A stretch of 61,740 nucleotides of DNA, from contig JAAVYN010000017.1 in NCBI GenBank assembly GCA_022791155.1, positions 1-61,740 of the forward strand. Direction: 5' to 3'. Every line of letters starts with the position of its first letter. Position 1 is the first letter of the stretch. A model generated the notes under the pieces. That model had not been told where the DNA came from and did not search any database. It saw nothing but the letters and a program-made list of their open reading frames with translations. Source of the DNA: Bacillota bacterium (GTDB taxonomy: Bacteria; Bacillota; Clostridia; Lachnospirales; Anaerotignaceae). The position numbers and the translations under genes are program-made. Positions 52,841 through 61,725 of the stretch are shown one piece after another.

Positions 52841-54154
52841 ATGGCAATCAATGGAATCAATTCAATGAACAATTGGAGCTATTATATACGCTATCAGCAA
52901 TCTGTGAACAACACAAGGCTTGCCAATGCTTTGAGCAAAAATCCCAAAGTGTCGTCATATCTTCAAAGTGTCAACGGCGCCAGCGGCACAAACGGCGTTT
53001 CGTCAAAACCATATGCCGATTCAAAGGATTTCCTCAAAACATACAACAGCAACATGACGGGCCTCATGTCATCAGCCAACGCTTTGAGAACAGGCAACAA
53101 AAACAGCGTCATAAACGAAATTTCAGCAAGCAGTTCCAACACAGACGTGGCCAGTGTAAAAACAAACTACACATTAAGAGACACGGCAGATTATGCCCTC
53201 AACGTGAGCCAAACAGCGGCGGCTCAGGTGAATTCATCAGAATTTGTGAGCGGAAGCGCGCTTGCAGAAAGCGACATGAACTTTTCAATAGAATCGTCAG
53301 CCGGAAAAATTGACGTGAGCGTTGTTGCATCAAAAGAAAACGGCGGCCAAAAAACGAACTATCAAATGTTTAAGGAAGCCGCTGAATCCATAAACAGCCA
53401 AAAAAGCGGCCTTTTGGCCGAGGTTGATGTCAAAGACGGAAATGTGAGCCTCAAAATCAGCTCAGCTGAAACAGGAAGCAAAAACACATTTGCCATAAAT
53501 GGCGACGAGGGTTCAGCTTCGGGGCTCAAAAATGTGTCTCAGGAAAGCCGCGATGCCGTATACAGCATAACCAAAAACGGAACAACAAAAGAATACACTT
53601 CCTCAAGCAACGATATAAACATTGAATATGGCCGCATGACAGCCACACTCAAAAAAGCCGGCGAAACAACCATTTCCACAGGCATGGACAATGACAAAGT
53701 TGTTTCCGCCATGAAAGATCTTGTTTCAAACTACAACAAGACTCTTGATTTTCTCAACAAAAATGCTGACCGCGGAACAGGAGTTGTGAATCAAATCCGA
53801 AACATGGCAACCGCCCCCACAGCTGAAAAAAGCATGGAGCTTATAGGCGTGAGCGTCAACAAAGACGGCACACTCAAAATTGATGAAGCCAAGCTGGCCG
53901 AAAGCCTCAAAAAAGATCCAAGCCTCACAAGAGACATCATCGGCGGTTCTTTTGGCATTGCTCAGGGCGCTTTCAGCGACGCTGTGAAAGGCATGGGCGC
54001 CAATTCGCTGAGCCTCATCAACAATTCCATGAATCAGCAATATGGCTACAACAGCTATGACCCTTTCAGCCAGTTGAGCTTATACAGGGGAAACAGAGCC
54101 TTCACAATGAACAACATTTCGGCTCTTGGCCTCATGTTTGACATGTTTGTTTGA
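52841..54154 (+). CDS. FliD-like flagellar cap protein
   Basis: A 437-aa protein. AAGGAAGGAGGGAGTTTT precedes the ATG. The C-terminal half (about 255-390; MKDLVSNYNKTLDFLNKNAD; ELIGVSVNKDGTLKIDEAKL; ESLKKDPSLTRDIIGG) resembles the C-terminal domain of FliD, and the middle (YALNVSQTAAAQ; TFAINGDEGSASGLKNV) resembles FliD_N-like strands. The N-terminus (MAINGINSMNNWSYYIRYQQ) is not typical of FliD, which is usually longer (450-700 aa) and has a clear FliD_N start. The sigma-28 promoter and yjfB next door support a flagellar role. Confidence 0.75.
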   Translation: MAINGINSMNNWSYYIRYQQSVNNTRLANALSKNPKVSSYLQSVNGASGTNGVSSKPYADSKDFLKTYNSNMTGLMSSANALRTGNKNSVINEISASSSNTDVASVKTNYTLRDTADYALNVSQTAAAQVNSSEFVSGSALAESDMNFSIESSAGKIDVSVVASKENGGQKTNYQMFKEAAESINSQKSGLLAEVDVKDGNVSLKISSAETGSKNTFAINGDEGSASGLKNVSQESRDAVYSITKNGTTKEYTSSSNDINIEYGRMTATLKKAGETTISTGMDNDKVVSAMKDLVSNYNKTLDFLNKNADRGTGVVNQIRNMATAPTAEKSMELIGVSVNKDGTLKIDEAKLAESLKKDPSLTRDIIGGSFGIAQGAFSDAVKGMGANSLSLINNSMNQQYGYNSYDPFSQLSLYRGNRAFTMNNISALGLMFDMFV

Positions 54155-54238
54155 AATTTGTCACAAAAACCATTCTCAATTGGCCAATTGCATGATTTTT
54201 GAGAAAACACACAGCAAAATGGCAGGAAAATGTCTATC

Positions 54239-54258
54239 AAGGAGGCGTTAACGCGCCT
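54239..54258 (+). other. GC-rich hairpin upstream of yjfB
   Basis: GGAGGCG / CGCCTCC with a short loop lies 85 bases after the FliD-like stop and carries a T-poor flank, so it is a weak terminator or a leader structure. A second small hairpin (ATGTTTT/AAAACAT) follows at about 54296-54312. Confidence 0.4.
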
Positions 54259-54347
54259 CCCGGTTTCAGAATATAAATTCACGGTGCGCAAATCATGTTT
54301 TCCAAAAAACATGTTTGGCGCAAGCCGCTTGAAAAGGAGGACTACAA

Positions 54348-54536
54348 ATGGTTGAATCAATCGCCGCCATGAGCATGAACATGAGCGCTGCAAAGCTTCA
54401 GATGGATGCTTCAGTCTCAATTGCAAAAATGGCCATGAACGATCAGGAAATCGCGCTCAACGGCCTTATGGACATGGTGGATGCCGCCAACATATCATCA
54501 GATGGCATGGAACATGTCATCGACACATTGGCTTAA
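54348..54536 (+). CDS. YjfB-family putative motility protein
   Basis: A 62-aa Met-rich protein (IAAMSMNMSAAKLQMDASVS; IAKMAMNDQEIALNGLMDMV) of the YjfB family, small proteins linked with motility genes and sigma-D regulons; molecular function unknown. GAAAAGGAGGACTACAA precedes the ATG. It lies 193 bases after the FliD-like gene. Confidence 0.85.
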   Translation: MVESIAAMSMNMSAAKLQMDASVSIAKMAMNDQEIALNGLMDMVDAANISSDGMEHVIDTLA

Positions 54537-54560
54537 TCCAACAAGCACATAACACTTCAC

Positions 54561-54604
54561 AAGCCCGCCGCCGGAACATTTTCTCGCCGCGGGTTTGTTT
54601 TTTT
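54561..54604 (+). terminator. Terminator after yjfB
   Basis: AAGCCCGC pairs with GCGGGTTT, with extra CGCC/GCCG in the arms, followed by a GTTTTTTTT run. The stretch to iorA (54605-55093) shows no gene. Confidence 0.75.
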
Positions 54605-55093
54605 GAACCATGTCCGCATTTTCAAAAAACACTTTTTTCACGCAAACACGCTTTCAGTTGACAATGGAATTTTGCAGATGTTTTCCAACGCAAAAAATTC
54701 AGTTCTCAAACACTTCAATCCATGCGCTTTGCTTTTTCAGTCAGCACGCAAAACCAAAGCGCCTTTCTCCACAATTAAACATAAATTCCCCGCCAAACAG
54801 TTTTTCGGCCAAAAATGGCAGACAATGCTCAAAAACGAAACCTCCCACAATTCTGTGCTTCAAAAATGTTTGGCTCGCCACTCAAAATCTTCGCGCACAT
54901 TGCACTGATCAACAAAAACCAAGCTTGCCATTGTCAGCCCCCTGTCAAAAATTGTCCAAAACCGACAGCTTCGACTATTTTTGTTGTCAAAGACATAAAT
55001 TTGTTGTAACATTATAGAAAAGCTTTTCATGGCGGTCAGAAAATTGGGCCGCTCTATAAATTTGTATAAGTGTCAACGTGGGAGGGAAATTGT

Positions 55094-56866
55094 TTGAGCA
55101 AAGTGATATTGACAGGCGATGAGGCGCTCGCCCGCGGCGCCTATGAAGCCGGCGCTTTAGTGGCCGCGGCATACCCCGGAACGCCAAGCACCGAAATTGT
55201 TGAAAATTTTTCAAAATATGATGGCATATATGCCGAATGGTCTGTGAATGAAAAAGTGGCATGTGAAGTTGCCGCCGGCGCTTCAACGCGCGGCGCAAGA
55301 AGTTTTGCGGCAATGAAACATGTTGGCCTCAATGTGGCCGCCGACGCATTCACAAGCTATTCCTATCACCACATAAACGGCGGTTTTGTGCTCATCTCCG
55401 CCGATGAACCAGGAATGCATTCCTCACAGAACGAGCAGGACAACAGGCATTATGCACCTTTGGCCAAAACGCCCATGCTTGAGCCCTCAGACAGCCGCGA
55501 GTGTGTGGAATTCATGAAAGCCGCTTTTGAAATAAGCGAAGAATATGACACGCCTGTGCTCATGAGAGTCACAACACGCATTTGCCATTCAAAATCTGTT
55601 GTGGAACTGGGCCCGCGGAACGTTCCGCCGCTCAAAGAATTCACAAAGGACATAAAGCAAATGCTCATGGTGCCGGCCAACGCGCGCTTGCGTCACCCAA
55701 TAATAGAGCATGAGCGCATTCCACGCCTCAAAGAGCTCTCCAACAAATGCAAATTCAACAGCATTGAATATCACAGCAAAAAAATTGGGATCATAGCCAA
55801 TGGAATCAGCTTTCAATATGCAAAAGAAGTTATGGGCGAAAACGCAAGCTATCTCAAAATTGGCTTGTCATATCCAATGCCCGACAAACTCATCACCGAA
55901 TTTGCCAAAGAGGTTGAAACGCTATATGTTGTGGAGGAAGGCGATTCATATATGGAGGATTTCGTCAAAACCCTCGGCATAAACTGCATTGGCAAAGAGC
56001 TGTTTTCGCATTGTGGCGAGTTTTCACCCGGGCTTGTGAGGGAAAAGCTGACAGGCAAAAAAGCCGAAAAGCACTTTTCCACTTCCCTTGAGGCCCCTTC
56101 AAGGCCGCCTGTTCTTTGCGCCGGCTGTCCTCACAGAGGTCTGTTCTATGAATTGGGCAAATATTCCCAAAAGGCATATTTCAGCGGCGACATAGGCTGC
56201 TATTCACTGGGTGCGCTTCCGCCCCTTTCGGCTCACGATTCACTTTTGTGCATGGGCGGTGCAATCACAGTTGCCCACGGCTTCGAAAAAGCCACAAACA
56301 TAAGCGGCGCCCGCACATACAAAAAAACATTTTCAATAATCGGCGATTCCACATTTTTCCATTCCGGCGTGACAGGCCTCATAAACGCTGTCTACAACAA
56401 AGCTGGCATAACAATGATTATTCTTGACAACAGCATAACAGGAATGACAGGTCATCAGGACAACCCCGGCACAGGAAAAACTGTGATGGGCGAAGATGCC
56501 CCAAAGGTTGACATAGAAGCCCTTTGCACCGCCTGTGGCGTGAAGGCCGAAAACATTGTCACCTGCGATCCATACAGCCTTGATGAAACTGCCAATGCAC
56601 TCAAGGCTGGCTTTGAGGCCGATGAGCCATTTGTGATAATTGCCAAACGCGAATGCGCACTGTTGAAACCTGTCATCAAAAAACGTGAAAAAATGAAGTG
56701 CAAAGTTGTTTCCGAAAAATGCCGTTCATGCAAAAAGTGTCTCAAAACGGGCTGTCCGGCACTTGTCATGGATGAAAAGGCTTCCATTGACAGCACAAAC
56801 TGCAATGGCTGCACAATTTGCAAACAGGTTTGTCCTTTTGACGCTATAGAAAGTGTGGGTGAGTGA
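55094..56866 (+). CDS. iorA: Indolepyruvate:ferredoxin oxidoreductase, alpha subunit
   Basis: IorA (590 aa) is the ThDP and Fe-S subunit that oxidatively decarboxylates aryl pyruvates (from Trp, Tyr, Phe) to acyl-CoA and reduces ferredoxin. A TTG start at 55094 is preferred: GGGAGG is 8 bases upstream. ILTGDEALARGAYEAGA and AAYPGTPSTEIVE open the pyrimidine-binding domain; the ThDP motif is IGDSTFFHSGVTGLINAVYN; the C-terminus has two 4Fe-4S motifs (KCRSCKKCLKTGCP; CNGCTICKQVCPFDAI). iorB follows at once. Confidence 0.96.
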   Translation: MSKVILTGDEALARGAYEAGALVAAAYPGTPSTEIVENFSKYDGIYAEWSVNEKVACEVAAGASTRGARSFAAMKHVGLNVAADAFTSYSYHHINGGFVLISADEPGMHSSQNEQDNRHYAPLAKTPMLEPSDSRECVEFMKAAFEISEEYDTPVLMRVTTRICHSKSVVELGPRNVPPLKEFTKDIKQMLMVPANARLRHPIIEHERIPRLKELSNKCKFNSIEYHSKKIGIIANGISFQYAKEVMGENASYLKIGLSYPMPDKLITEFAKEVETLYVVEEGDSYMEDFVKTLGINCIGKELFSHCGEFSPGLVREKLTGKKAEKHFSTSLEAPSRPPVLCAGCPHRGLFYELGKYSQKAYFSGDIGCYSLGALPPLSAHDSLLCMGGAITVAHGFEKATNISGARTYKKTFSIIGDSTFFHSGVTGLINAVYNKAGITMIILDNSITGMTGHQDNPGTGKTVMGEDAPKVDIEALCTACGVKAENIVTCDPYSLDETANALKAGFEADEPFVIIAKRECALLKPVIKKREKMKCKVVSEKCRSCKKCLKTGCPALVMDEKASIDSTNCNGCTICKQVCPFDAIESVGE

Positions 56867-56867
56867 C

Positions 56868-57437
56868 ATGGAAACAAAAAATATACTTCTTGTTGGCGTT
56901 GGCGGACAGGGAACAATTCTCACTTCAAAAATATTGACAAAGGCACTTGTTGAAAATGGCTTTGACGTCAAAATGAGCGAGATCCATGGCATGAGCCAGC
57001 GCGGCGGCTCTGTCACAACCCAAATCCGCTTTGGCAACAATGTGTTCAGCCCCGTCATTGAAGAAGGCACAGCCGACATGATTGTTTCATTCGAAAAATG
57101 CGAGGCGTTGCGCTGTCTTTCATGGCTCAAAAATGACGGCACACTCATTGTGAACAACTATGAAATGCGGCCGGTGACAGTTTCAATAGGTCAAGCCACA
57201 TATCCCAAGGGCATATTGGAAGAGTATAAAAAAAATGTGAAAAACACATATATAATTGACGCTTTCGCAACAGCAGAAAAATTGGGCTCGGCAAAATGCA
57301 TGAACATTGTCCTTTTGGGCGCAATTGCAAAAAAAATGAATTTTGAAGCAAATTGGAAAAGGCTGATCGAAGAACATGTTCCGTCAAAGGCTGCCGCAAT
57401 GAACTGGGAAGCATTTTGCCGCGGATTCGAAATATAA
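56868..57437 (+). CDS. iorB: Indolepyruvate:ferredoxin oxidoreductase, beta subunit
   Basis: IorB (189 aa) is the gamma-type subunit of the same enzyme. The ATG at 56868 lies one base after the iorA stop; GGTGAG in the iorA tail serves as the ribosome site. NILLVGVGGQGTILTSKILT, SEIHGMSQRGGSVTTQIRFG and NNYEMRPVTV are family motifs. Confidence 0.95.
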   Translation: METKNILLVGVGGQGTILTSKILTKALVENGFDVKMSEIHGMSQRGGSVTTQIRFGNNVFSPVIEEGTADMIVSFEKCEALRCLSWLKNDGTLIVNNYEMRPVTVSIGQATYPKGILEEYKKNVKNTYIIDAFATAEKLGSAKCMNIVLLGAIAKKMNFEANWKRLIEEHVPSKAAAMNWEAFCRGFEI

Positions 57438-57459
57438 CACAGAAATTTTGTATGCATAA

Positions 57460-57497
57460 AAGGCATTTGGCGCTTTTGACGTCAACTGCCTTTTTTC
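57460..57497 (+). terminator. Candidate terminator of iorAB
   Basis: AAGGCA pairs with TGCCTT around a 21-nt loop and is followed by TTTTT. The stem is short, so support is moderate. The rest of the gap to 57841 shows no gene. Confidence 0.45.
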
Positions 57498-57841
57498 ATG
57501 AATATTATACCATTTGAAAAATTTATACTTTTTTGCTTTTCATGTGCTGTCAATGCACGTTTTGTGTGAACATCGCGTCAATGTTTTGTTTGCCACAATT
57601 GCCGTTTGCAAACATTTTGAAAATTCAGACAAAAGCTGAAAATCTCTCAATTTTCAGAAGAAAAATAAACGGTTTCAGCAATTTGGGAATATAAAGCCAA
57701 TGATAACTCAACAGGCCGCTTCAAACATCAAAAGTTTGAGCTTCATTTGCCATTGTGTTGACATTTTTGCAAAAAAGAGTTAATATGTCAACAAACAAAG
57801 TTAGCATCAGCTAATTAAAATTGCAAAAGGAGAAGATTTTT

Positions 57842-58132
57842 ATGAGCGTAGTTATAGTTGGCGGCCACGACAAAATGGCAAGACAATATATGGACATTTG
57901 CAAGGAATATAACTGCAAAGCAAAAGTGTTCACTCAAATGCCCGGAAATTTCAAAAAACAAATAGGAAAAGCCGATCTTCTTGTGCTTTTCACAAGCACT
58001 GTTTCTCACATGATGGTCAGCGGAGCCGTGAAGGAAGCCAAAAAAAGCAGCATTTCTGTTGCCCATTCCCACAGCAGCAGCGGTTTTGCCCTCAAAAAAA
58101 TACTCAATGAATATGTCAATCAAAATATATAG
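57842..58132 (+). CDS. DUF2325 small protein
   Basis: A 96-aa protein. AAAAGGAGAAGATTTTT precedes the ATG. VVIVGGHDKMARQYMDICKE and LLVLFTSTVSHMM...HSHSSSGFALKKIL are the DUF2325 pattern, a Rossmann-like small domain of unknown function. Monocistronic. Confidence 0.85.
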   Translation: MSVVIVGGHDKMARQYMDICKEYNCKAKVFTQMPGNFKKQIGKADLLVLFTSTVSHMMVSGAVKEAKKSSISVAHSHSSSGFALKKILNEYVNQNI

Positions 58133-58470
58133 CCTTTGTTAAGCATTTTTAAGTTTACATTGCCAAATTATGCTTCATGCGCCCCATTTTCAGTTGACAA
58201 AAGTATGTTCCCTTGTCAACTGAAGCGCCACATTTTTGCCCGCAACATCTCAACACAGCTGAAATTTGTGTTTTTCAGGCACATGAAATTTGCAAGCCCC
58301 ATGAAATGGCAAAATACTAATTTCACAAAGATATATGCAGCCCTCATGCGTTTCACTGACAACGGCACACTCCACAACGAAAAATTTTTTCTCTTCATTG
58401 CTCAATGTCAGCTTTGCCAAAAAGCAATATAACGCCCTAACATCATGCTTTTTCAAATTTTGTTTTGTGG
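58133..58470. other. Convergent gap between DUF2325 and the response regulator
   Basis: About 340 bases without a supported gene. GCCCTAAC near 58432 pairs with GTTAGGGC at 58471-58478 (over the regulator's stop codon) with a long loop, a possible but T-poor terminator on the minus strand. Confidence 0.4.
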
Positions 58471-59145
58471 TTAGGGCTCAATTTTGATCACATATCCTGC
58501 GCCGCGGACAGTGTGTATGAGTTTGACACTCTGTCCAGCGTCTATCTTTTTTCTGAGATAGCGTATATACACTTTCACAACGCCACTTCCGCCCTCATAG
58601 TCATAGTTCCACACATGCTGTTCAATTTTGTCTTTCGAAAGAACAATGCCATGGTTTCTCACCATATATTCTAATATGGCAAACTCACGGCTTGTGAGAC
58701 AAATTGTTTTGCCGCCTCTCACCACAGTGTGGCTGTTGCAGTCCACAGAAAGATCGCCAATGCTGAACACATTTGAAGCATTTTCGGCACGACGGCGCAT
58801 TATGGCCTTCACACGCGCCAAAAGCTCGTCAAGCGCAAACGGCTTCGAAAGGCAGTCGTCAGCGCCGCAGTTCAATCCATACACCCGTTCTTCAACGCTG
58901 TCTTGAGGAACTGACAGCAAAACGGGAGTTTTTATGTTTTGTTCTCTCATGTGTTTCAAAACATCAATGCCCCCAAGCTTTGGCATGCCTGTGTCCAAAA
59001 CAGCCGCGTCATATGAAGTCAGGCGCAAAAAATCCCAAGCGTCATCGCCGTTGAAGCAAAAATCAACGGCATAATTTTCATTCTTAAATTTTTTGACAAT
59101 TGCCGAATTCAATTCGGTTTCACTTTCTGCAATCAATATACGCAT
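58471..59145 (-). CDS. Orphan OmpR-family response regulator
   Basis: A 224-aa regulator. The receiver (MRILIAESETELN...VLDTGMPKLGG) has phospho-acceptor Asp51, and the first acidic pocket is E7/E9-like (AESE) rather than DD. The C-terminal winged helix (CLTSREFAILEYMVRNHG; VKLIHTVRGAGYVIK) is normal. No kinase gene is adjacent. It faces away from the second SLH gene, with 190 bases between, so it could control that gene; this is only positional inference. Confidence 0.9.
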   Translation of the reverse strand: MRILIAESETELNSAIVKKFKNENYAVDFCFNGDDAWDFLRLTSYDAAVLDTGMPKLGGIDVLKHMREQNIKTPVLLSVPQDSVEERVYGLNCGADDCLSKPFALDELLARVKAIMRRRAENASNVFSIGDLSVDCNSHTVVRGGKTICLTSREFAILEYMVRNHGIVLSKDKIEQHVWNYDYEGGSGVVKVYIRYLRKKIDAGQSVKLIHTVRGAGYVIKIEP

Positions 59146-59335
59146 AAACGCCGGCCTTTCCGCAATCGAGAATATAAGCGTTATTTTAACATTATTTGGA
59201 GTTATATGTCAATGGAAGTTATTGTTGTTTTTAACCTTACATTAACCTTTTTTCGCTATTATTAACGTTGTATGGCTAAAGTTTTTTGAAAATTTTGCTT
59301 CAAAAATTTTGTTATTAAAAGGAGCTGAACAGTTT

Positions 59336-61468
59336 ATGAAAAGAAAAAGCACGGTTTTGCTGGCTGCCATGATGTCATTGGCAATGGGCACAACAGGCAT
59401 GGCCGCCTCGTTTGCAGACATTGGCAACGTGCCATGGGCCGGAGCCGAAACATATATCAACAAAGTTGCCGATTTGGGAATAATGGTTGGAGAAACAAAC
59501 AATGGCAAAAGCACATTCAGGCCAAAAGATGGCGTCACAATCTGCGAAACAATACAGCTTACATATAGCCTTGTGAAAGCCGCAAGCGGCGCAACAGCAG
59601 CGTCAAAAAGCGTTGTTGACAAATGGACAAGCGTCATGAGCGGCTATAAAATCCCTCAATGGGCACAGGAAGCCACTGCATATTGTCTCGAAAACCAAAT
59701 AATAACAGTGAGCGACCTACCTGGCTTCATGAATGCTGACGGTTCAAGCCGGGCCGCCACAAGAGAAATGGTTGCATATGTGATTGGAAAAGGAATGGTT
59801 GCCAACGAACAGTCGTTCAAAGCCAATGCAACAAGCGTGGCATTCAACGACAGTTCTTCAATCTCGTCACAGGCTGTGCCATATGTGGCCATGCTGAAAG
59901 ACACAGGCATACTTTCGGGCGACAACGGCGGCAATTTCAACGCCAAAAATGCCATAAACCGCTCTGAAATGGCCGTTGTTGTCACAAAAACATATGACGT
60001 GCTCAAAAAAGCGGCCACCCAAAAACAGCCGGTGAGCGACTCCGGAAGTGTTTCTGGCTTCGCCTCAAACATTGTTCCTTACGGCAATGGCATCATGGTT
60101 GCCATGAACGTTGGCGGCCAAACAAAATCCATATACATCTCCGACATAACAAACATCACATATATGGATGGAAAAAGCGCCAAACCAACCGACATAACAG
60201 GCGGTCAGGTGCTTGTTGTGACATATTCCCAAAACAATGCCACAACAGTTGTGATTCAAGAGAATTCTCCTTCAAAATCATCTTCATCAGCAACTGAAGT
60301 CACAGGCCTCATTTCAGCCTTGGATTCAAACAAAATACGTCTGACAGGCGAAACAGAATATCGCCATTTCTATGACAGGGACATTTTGATAAACTTTGAC
60401 GACGACACAATTTCGCCAAAAGATTTTGTCGAAAGATATAAAGACATTGACGAAACAGTGAGAGCAACATTGTCACTGGACAGCGAAGGCTATGTCACAA
60501 GGATCACAGCAAGCGTTCTCAAAGATTCCATGAAAGGATATATCAGCGACATCGACAAAAACGAAATTGAGCTTGATGACAGCAAATCAACGTCATATAA
60601 ATTCAACGACCCTGAAGTGACCCTTGACGGAAAAAAATCAACGCTCAGCGACATAATAAAAGCTTTTGACGGCGGCGATGAGATATATGTTGTGATACAG
60701 CTCAACAGCAACGACAGAGTCACATCCATTGACGCCGACACAAGAAACGACGGCAACAGCAACAACAACCGCGGAACACTTTCAAAACTCAGCAGTTCAA
60801 GCCTCAAAATCAAAAACGGCGGAACTTTCAAAATTGATGACACCGATGGAATTGACATCACGCTTGACGGAAAATCCGTTGACTTTGAAGATTTAGAAGA
60901 GGCATATAAAGACGGCGACACAATTTATGTCAATGTGAAGGTTGACAAAAACGACAATGTGACAGAAATTGACGCCGACACAAAAGGCACAAGCGAAAGC
61001 AAGAAAAGCGGAACAGTTTCAAGCCTCACAACAAGAAAAATTGAGCTTTCAAACGGCGATTCATACAACGTTGACCCTGATGATGTTGACGTGACCATCA
61101 ACGGAAAATCAAAAGATTTTGACGACTTGAGAGACGCATATAAAGACGGTGACAAAATAACAGTCACATTGAAGCTCAGAAACAACTATGTGATTGAGAT
61201 TGAAGCCAAAACAACAGCAAAAAGCAGCAGCAAAAACGAAGGCGACACAAGCGGAGAACTCAAAAAGCTTTATGACGATGAAATTGTCCTTGAAAACGGC
61301 GACAAATTCGACGTTGAAGATCCTGACGGAATCTATGTGACACTTGATGGAAAGAACTCCAGCTATAACGAATTGAAATCACGCCTCAACAAGGGCGACA
61401 AAATATATGTAGAACTCAAACTTTACAAAAAACTGTATGTCACAGAAATTGAGGCCGAAACAAGATAA
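59336..61468 (+). CDS. SLH-domain surface protein with tandem repeats
   Basis: A 710-aa secreted protein, paralogue of the one at 537-3488. The ATG at 59336 follows AAAAGGAGCTGAACAGTTT. A signal peptide ends near residue 25 (GMAAS). SLH-type units span about 26-225 (IGNVPWAGAETYINKVADLG; NFNAKNAINRSEMAVVVTKT), very like the first protein. After a linker (Ser-rich, about 315-325) there are about five repeats of 70-75 aa with the pattern I-x-L-x-(D/N)G-x-F-x-(D/V)-x-(I/V)-(T/D)LDGK-x-DGD-x-(I/V)-x-L-x-VTEIEA(D/E)T. The repeats differ in detail from those of the first protein but share the fold pattern. Linkers are Ser/Asn/Lys-rich, not poly-Asp. Confidence 0.92.
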   Translation: MKRKSTVLLAAMMSLAMGTTGMAASFADIGNVPWAGAETYINKVADLGIMVGETNNGKSTFRPKDGVTICETIQLTYSLVKAASGATAASKSVVDKWTSVMSGYKIPQWAQEATAYCLENQIITVSDLPGFMNADGSSRAATREMVAYVIGKGMVANEQSFKANATSVAFNDSSSISSQAVPYVAMLKDTGILSGDNGGNFNAKNAINRSEMAVVVTKTYDVLKKAATQKQPVSDSGSVSGFASNIVPYGNGIMVAMNVGGQTKSIYISDITNITYMDGKSAKPTDITGGQVLVVTYSQNNATTVVIQENSPSKSSSSATEVTGLISALDSNKIRLTGETEYRHFYDRDILINFDDDTISPKDFVERYKDIDETVRATLSLDSEGYVTRITASVLKDSMKGYISDIDKNEIELDDSKSTSYKFNDPEVTLDGKKSTLSDIIKAFDGGDEIYVVIQLNSNDRVTSIDADTRNDGNSNNNRGTLSKLSSSSLKIKNGGTFKIDDTDGIDITLDGKSVDFEDLEEAYKDGDTIYVNVKVDKNDNVTEIDADTKGTSESKKSGTVSSLTTRKIELSNGDSYNVDPDDVDVTINGKSKDFDDLRDAYKDGDKITVTLKLRNNYVIEIEAKTTAKSSSKNEGDTSGELKKLYDDEIVLENGDKFDVEDPDGIYVTLDGKNSSYNELKSRLNKGDKIYVELKLYKKLYVTEIEAETR

Positions 61469-61487
61469 TCTCGCCCAAATGCAAATT

Positions 61488-61518
61488 AGCCATATATCAT
61501 ATTGATATATGGCTTTTT
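61488..61518 (+). terminator. Terminator of the second SLH gene
   Basis: A 12-bp perfect stem (AGCCATATATCA / TGATATATGGCT, 3-nt loop) with a T-run, 20 bases after the stop. Confidence 0.85.
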
Positions 61519-61661
61519 CATGCAGAAAAAATTTGCAGTTTTCATATTTTTTGATTTTGAAAAGCATTTGTCTCCCAACAAAATGCTATGCACATATAAA
61601 GCGTTGCATTTGCATATTCAAAATCCCCCGTTGACAAACATGGAATGCTGGTGTGAACCGC

Positions 61662-61725
61662 GTGAAAGCCGCGGCGCGTAACGAAGTGAAGCGTTTTGCG
61701 TTAGCAAAATTCGAGAACTTGCTGT
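61662..61725. repeat. Dispersed hairpin repeat, second copy
   Basis: About 85% identical over 64 bases to 44667-44730. The hairpin TTTTGC/GCAAAA is kept while its loop changes (AAA in one, GTTA in the other). The right-hand part differs (TGTGTGAACCGG instead of the CCTCCCACGGTC end). The copy may continue beyond the window edge. Confidence 0.65.
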
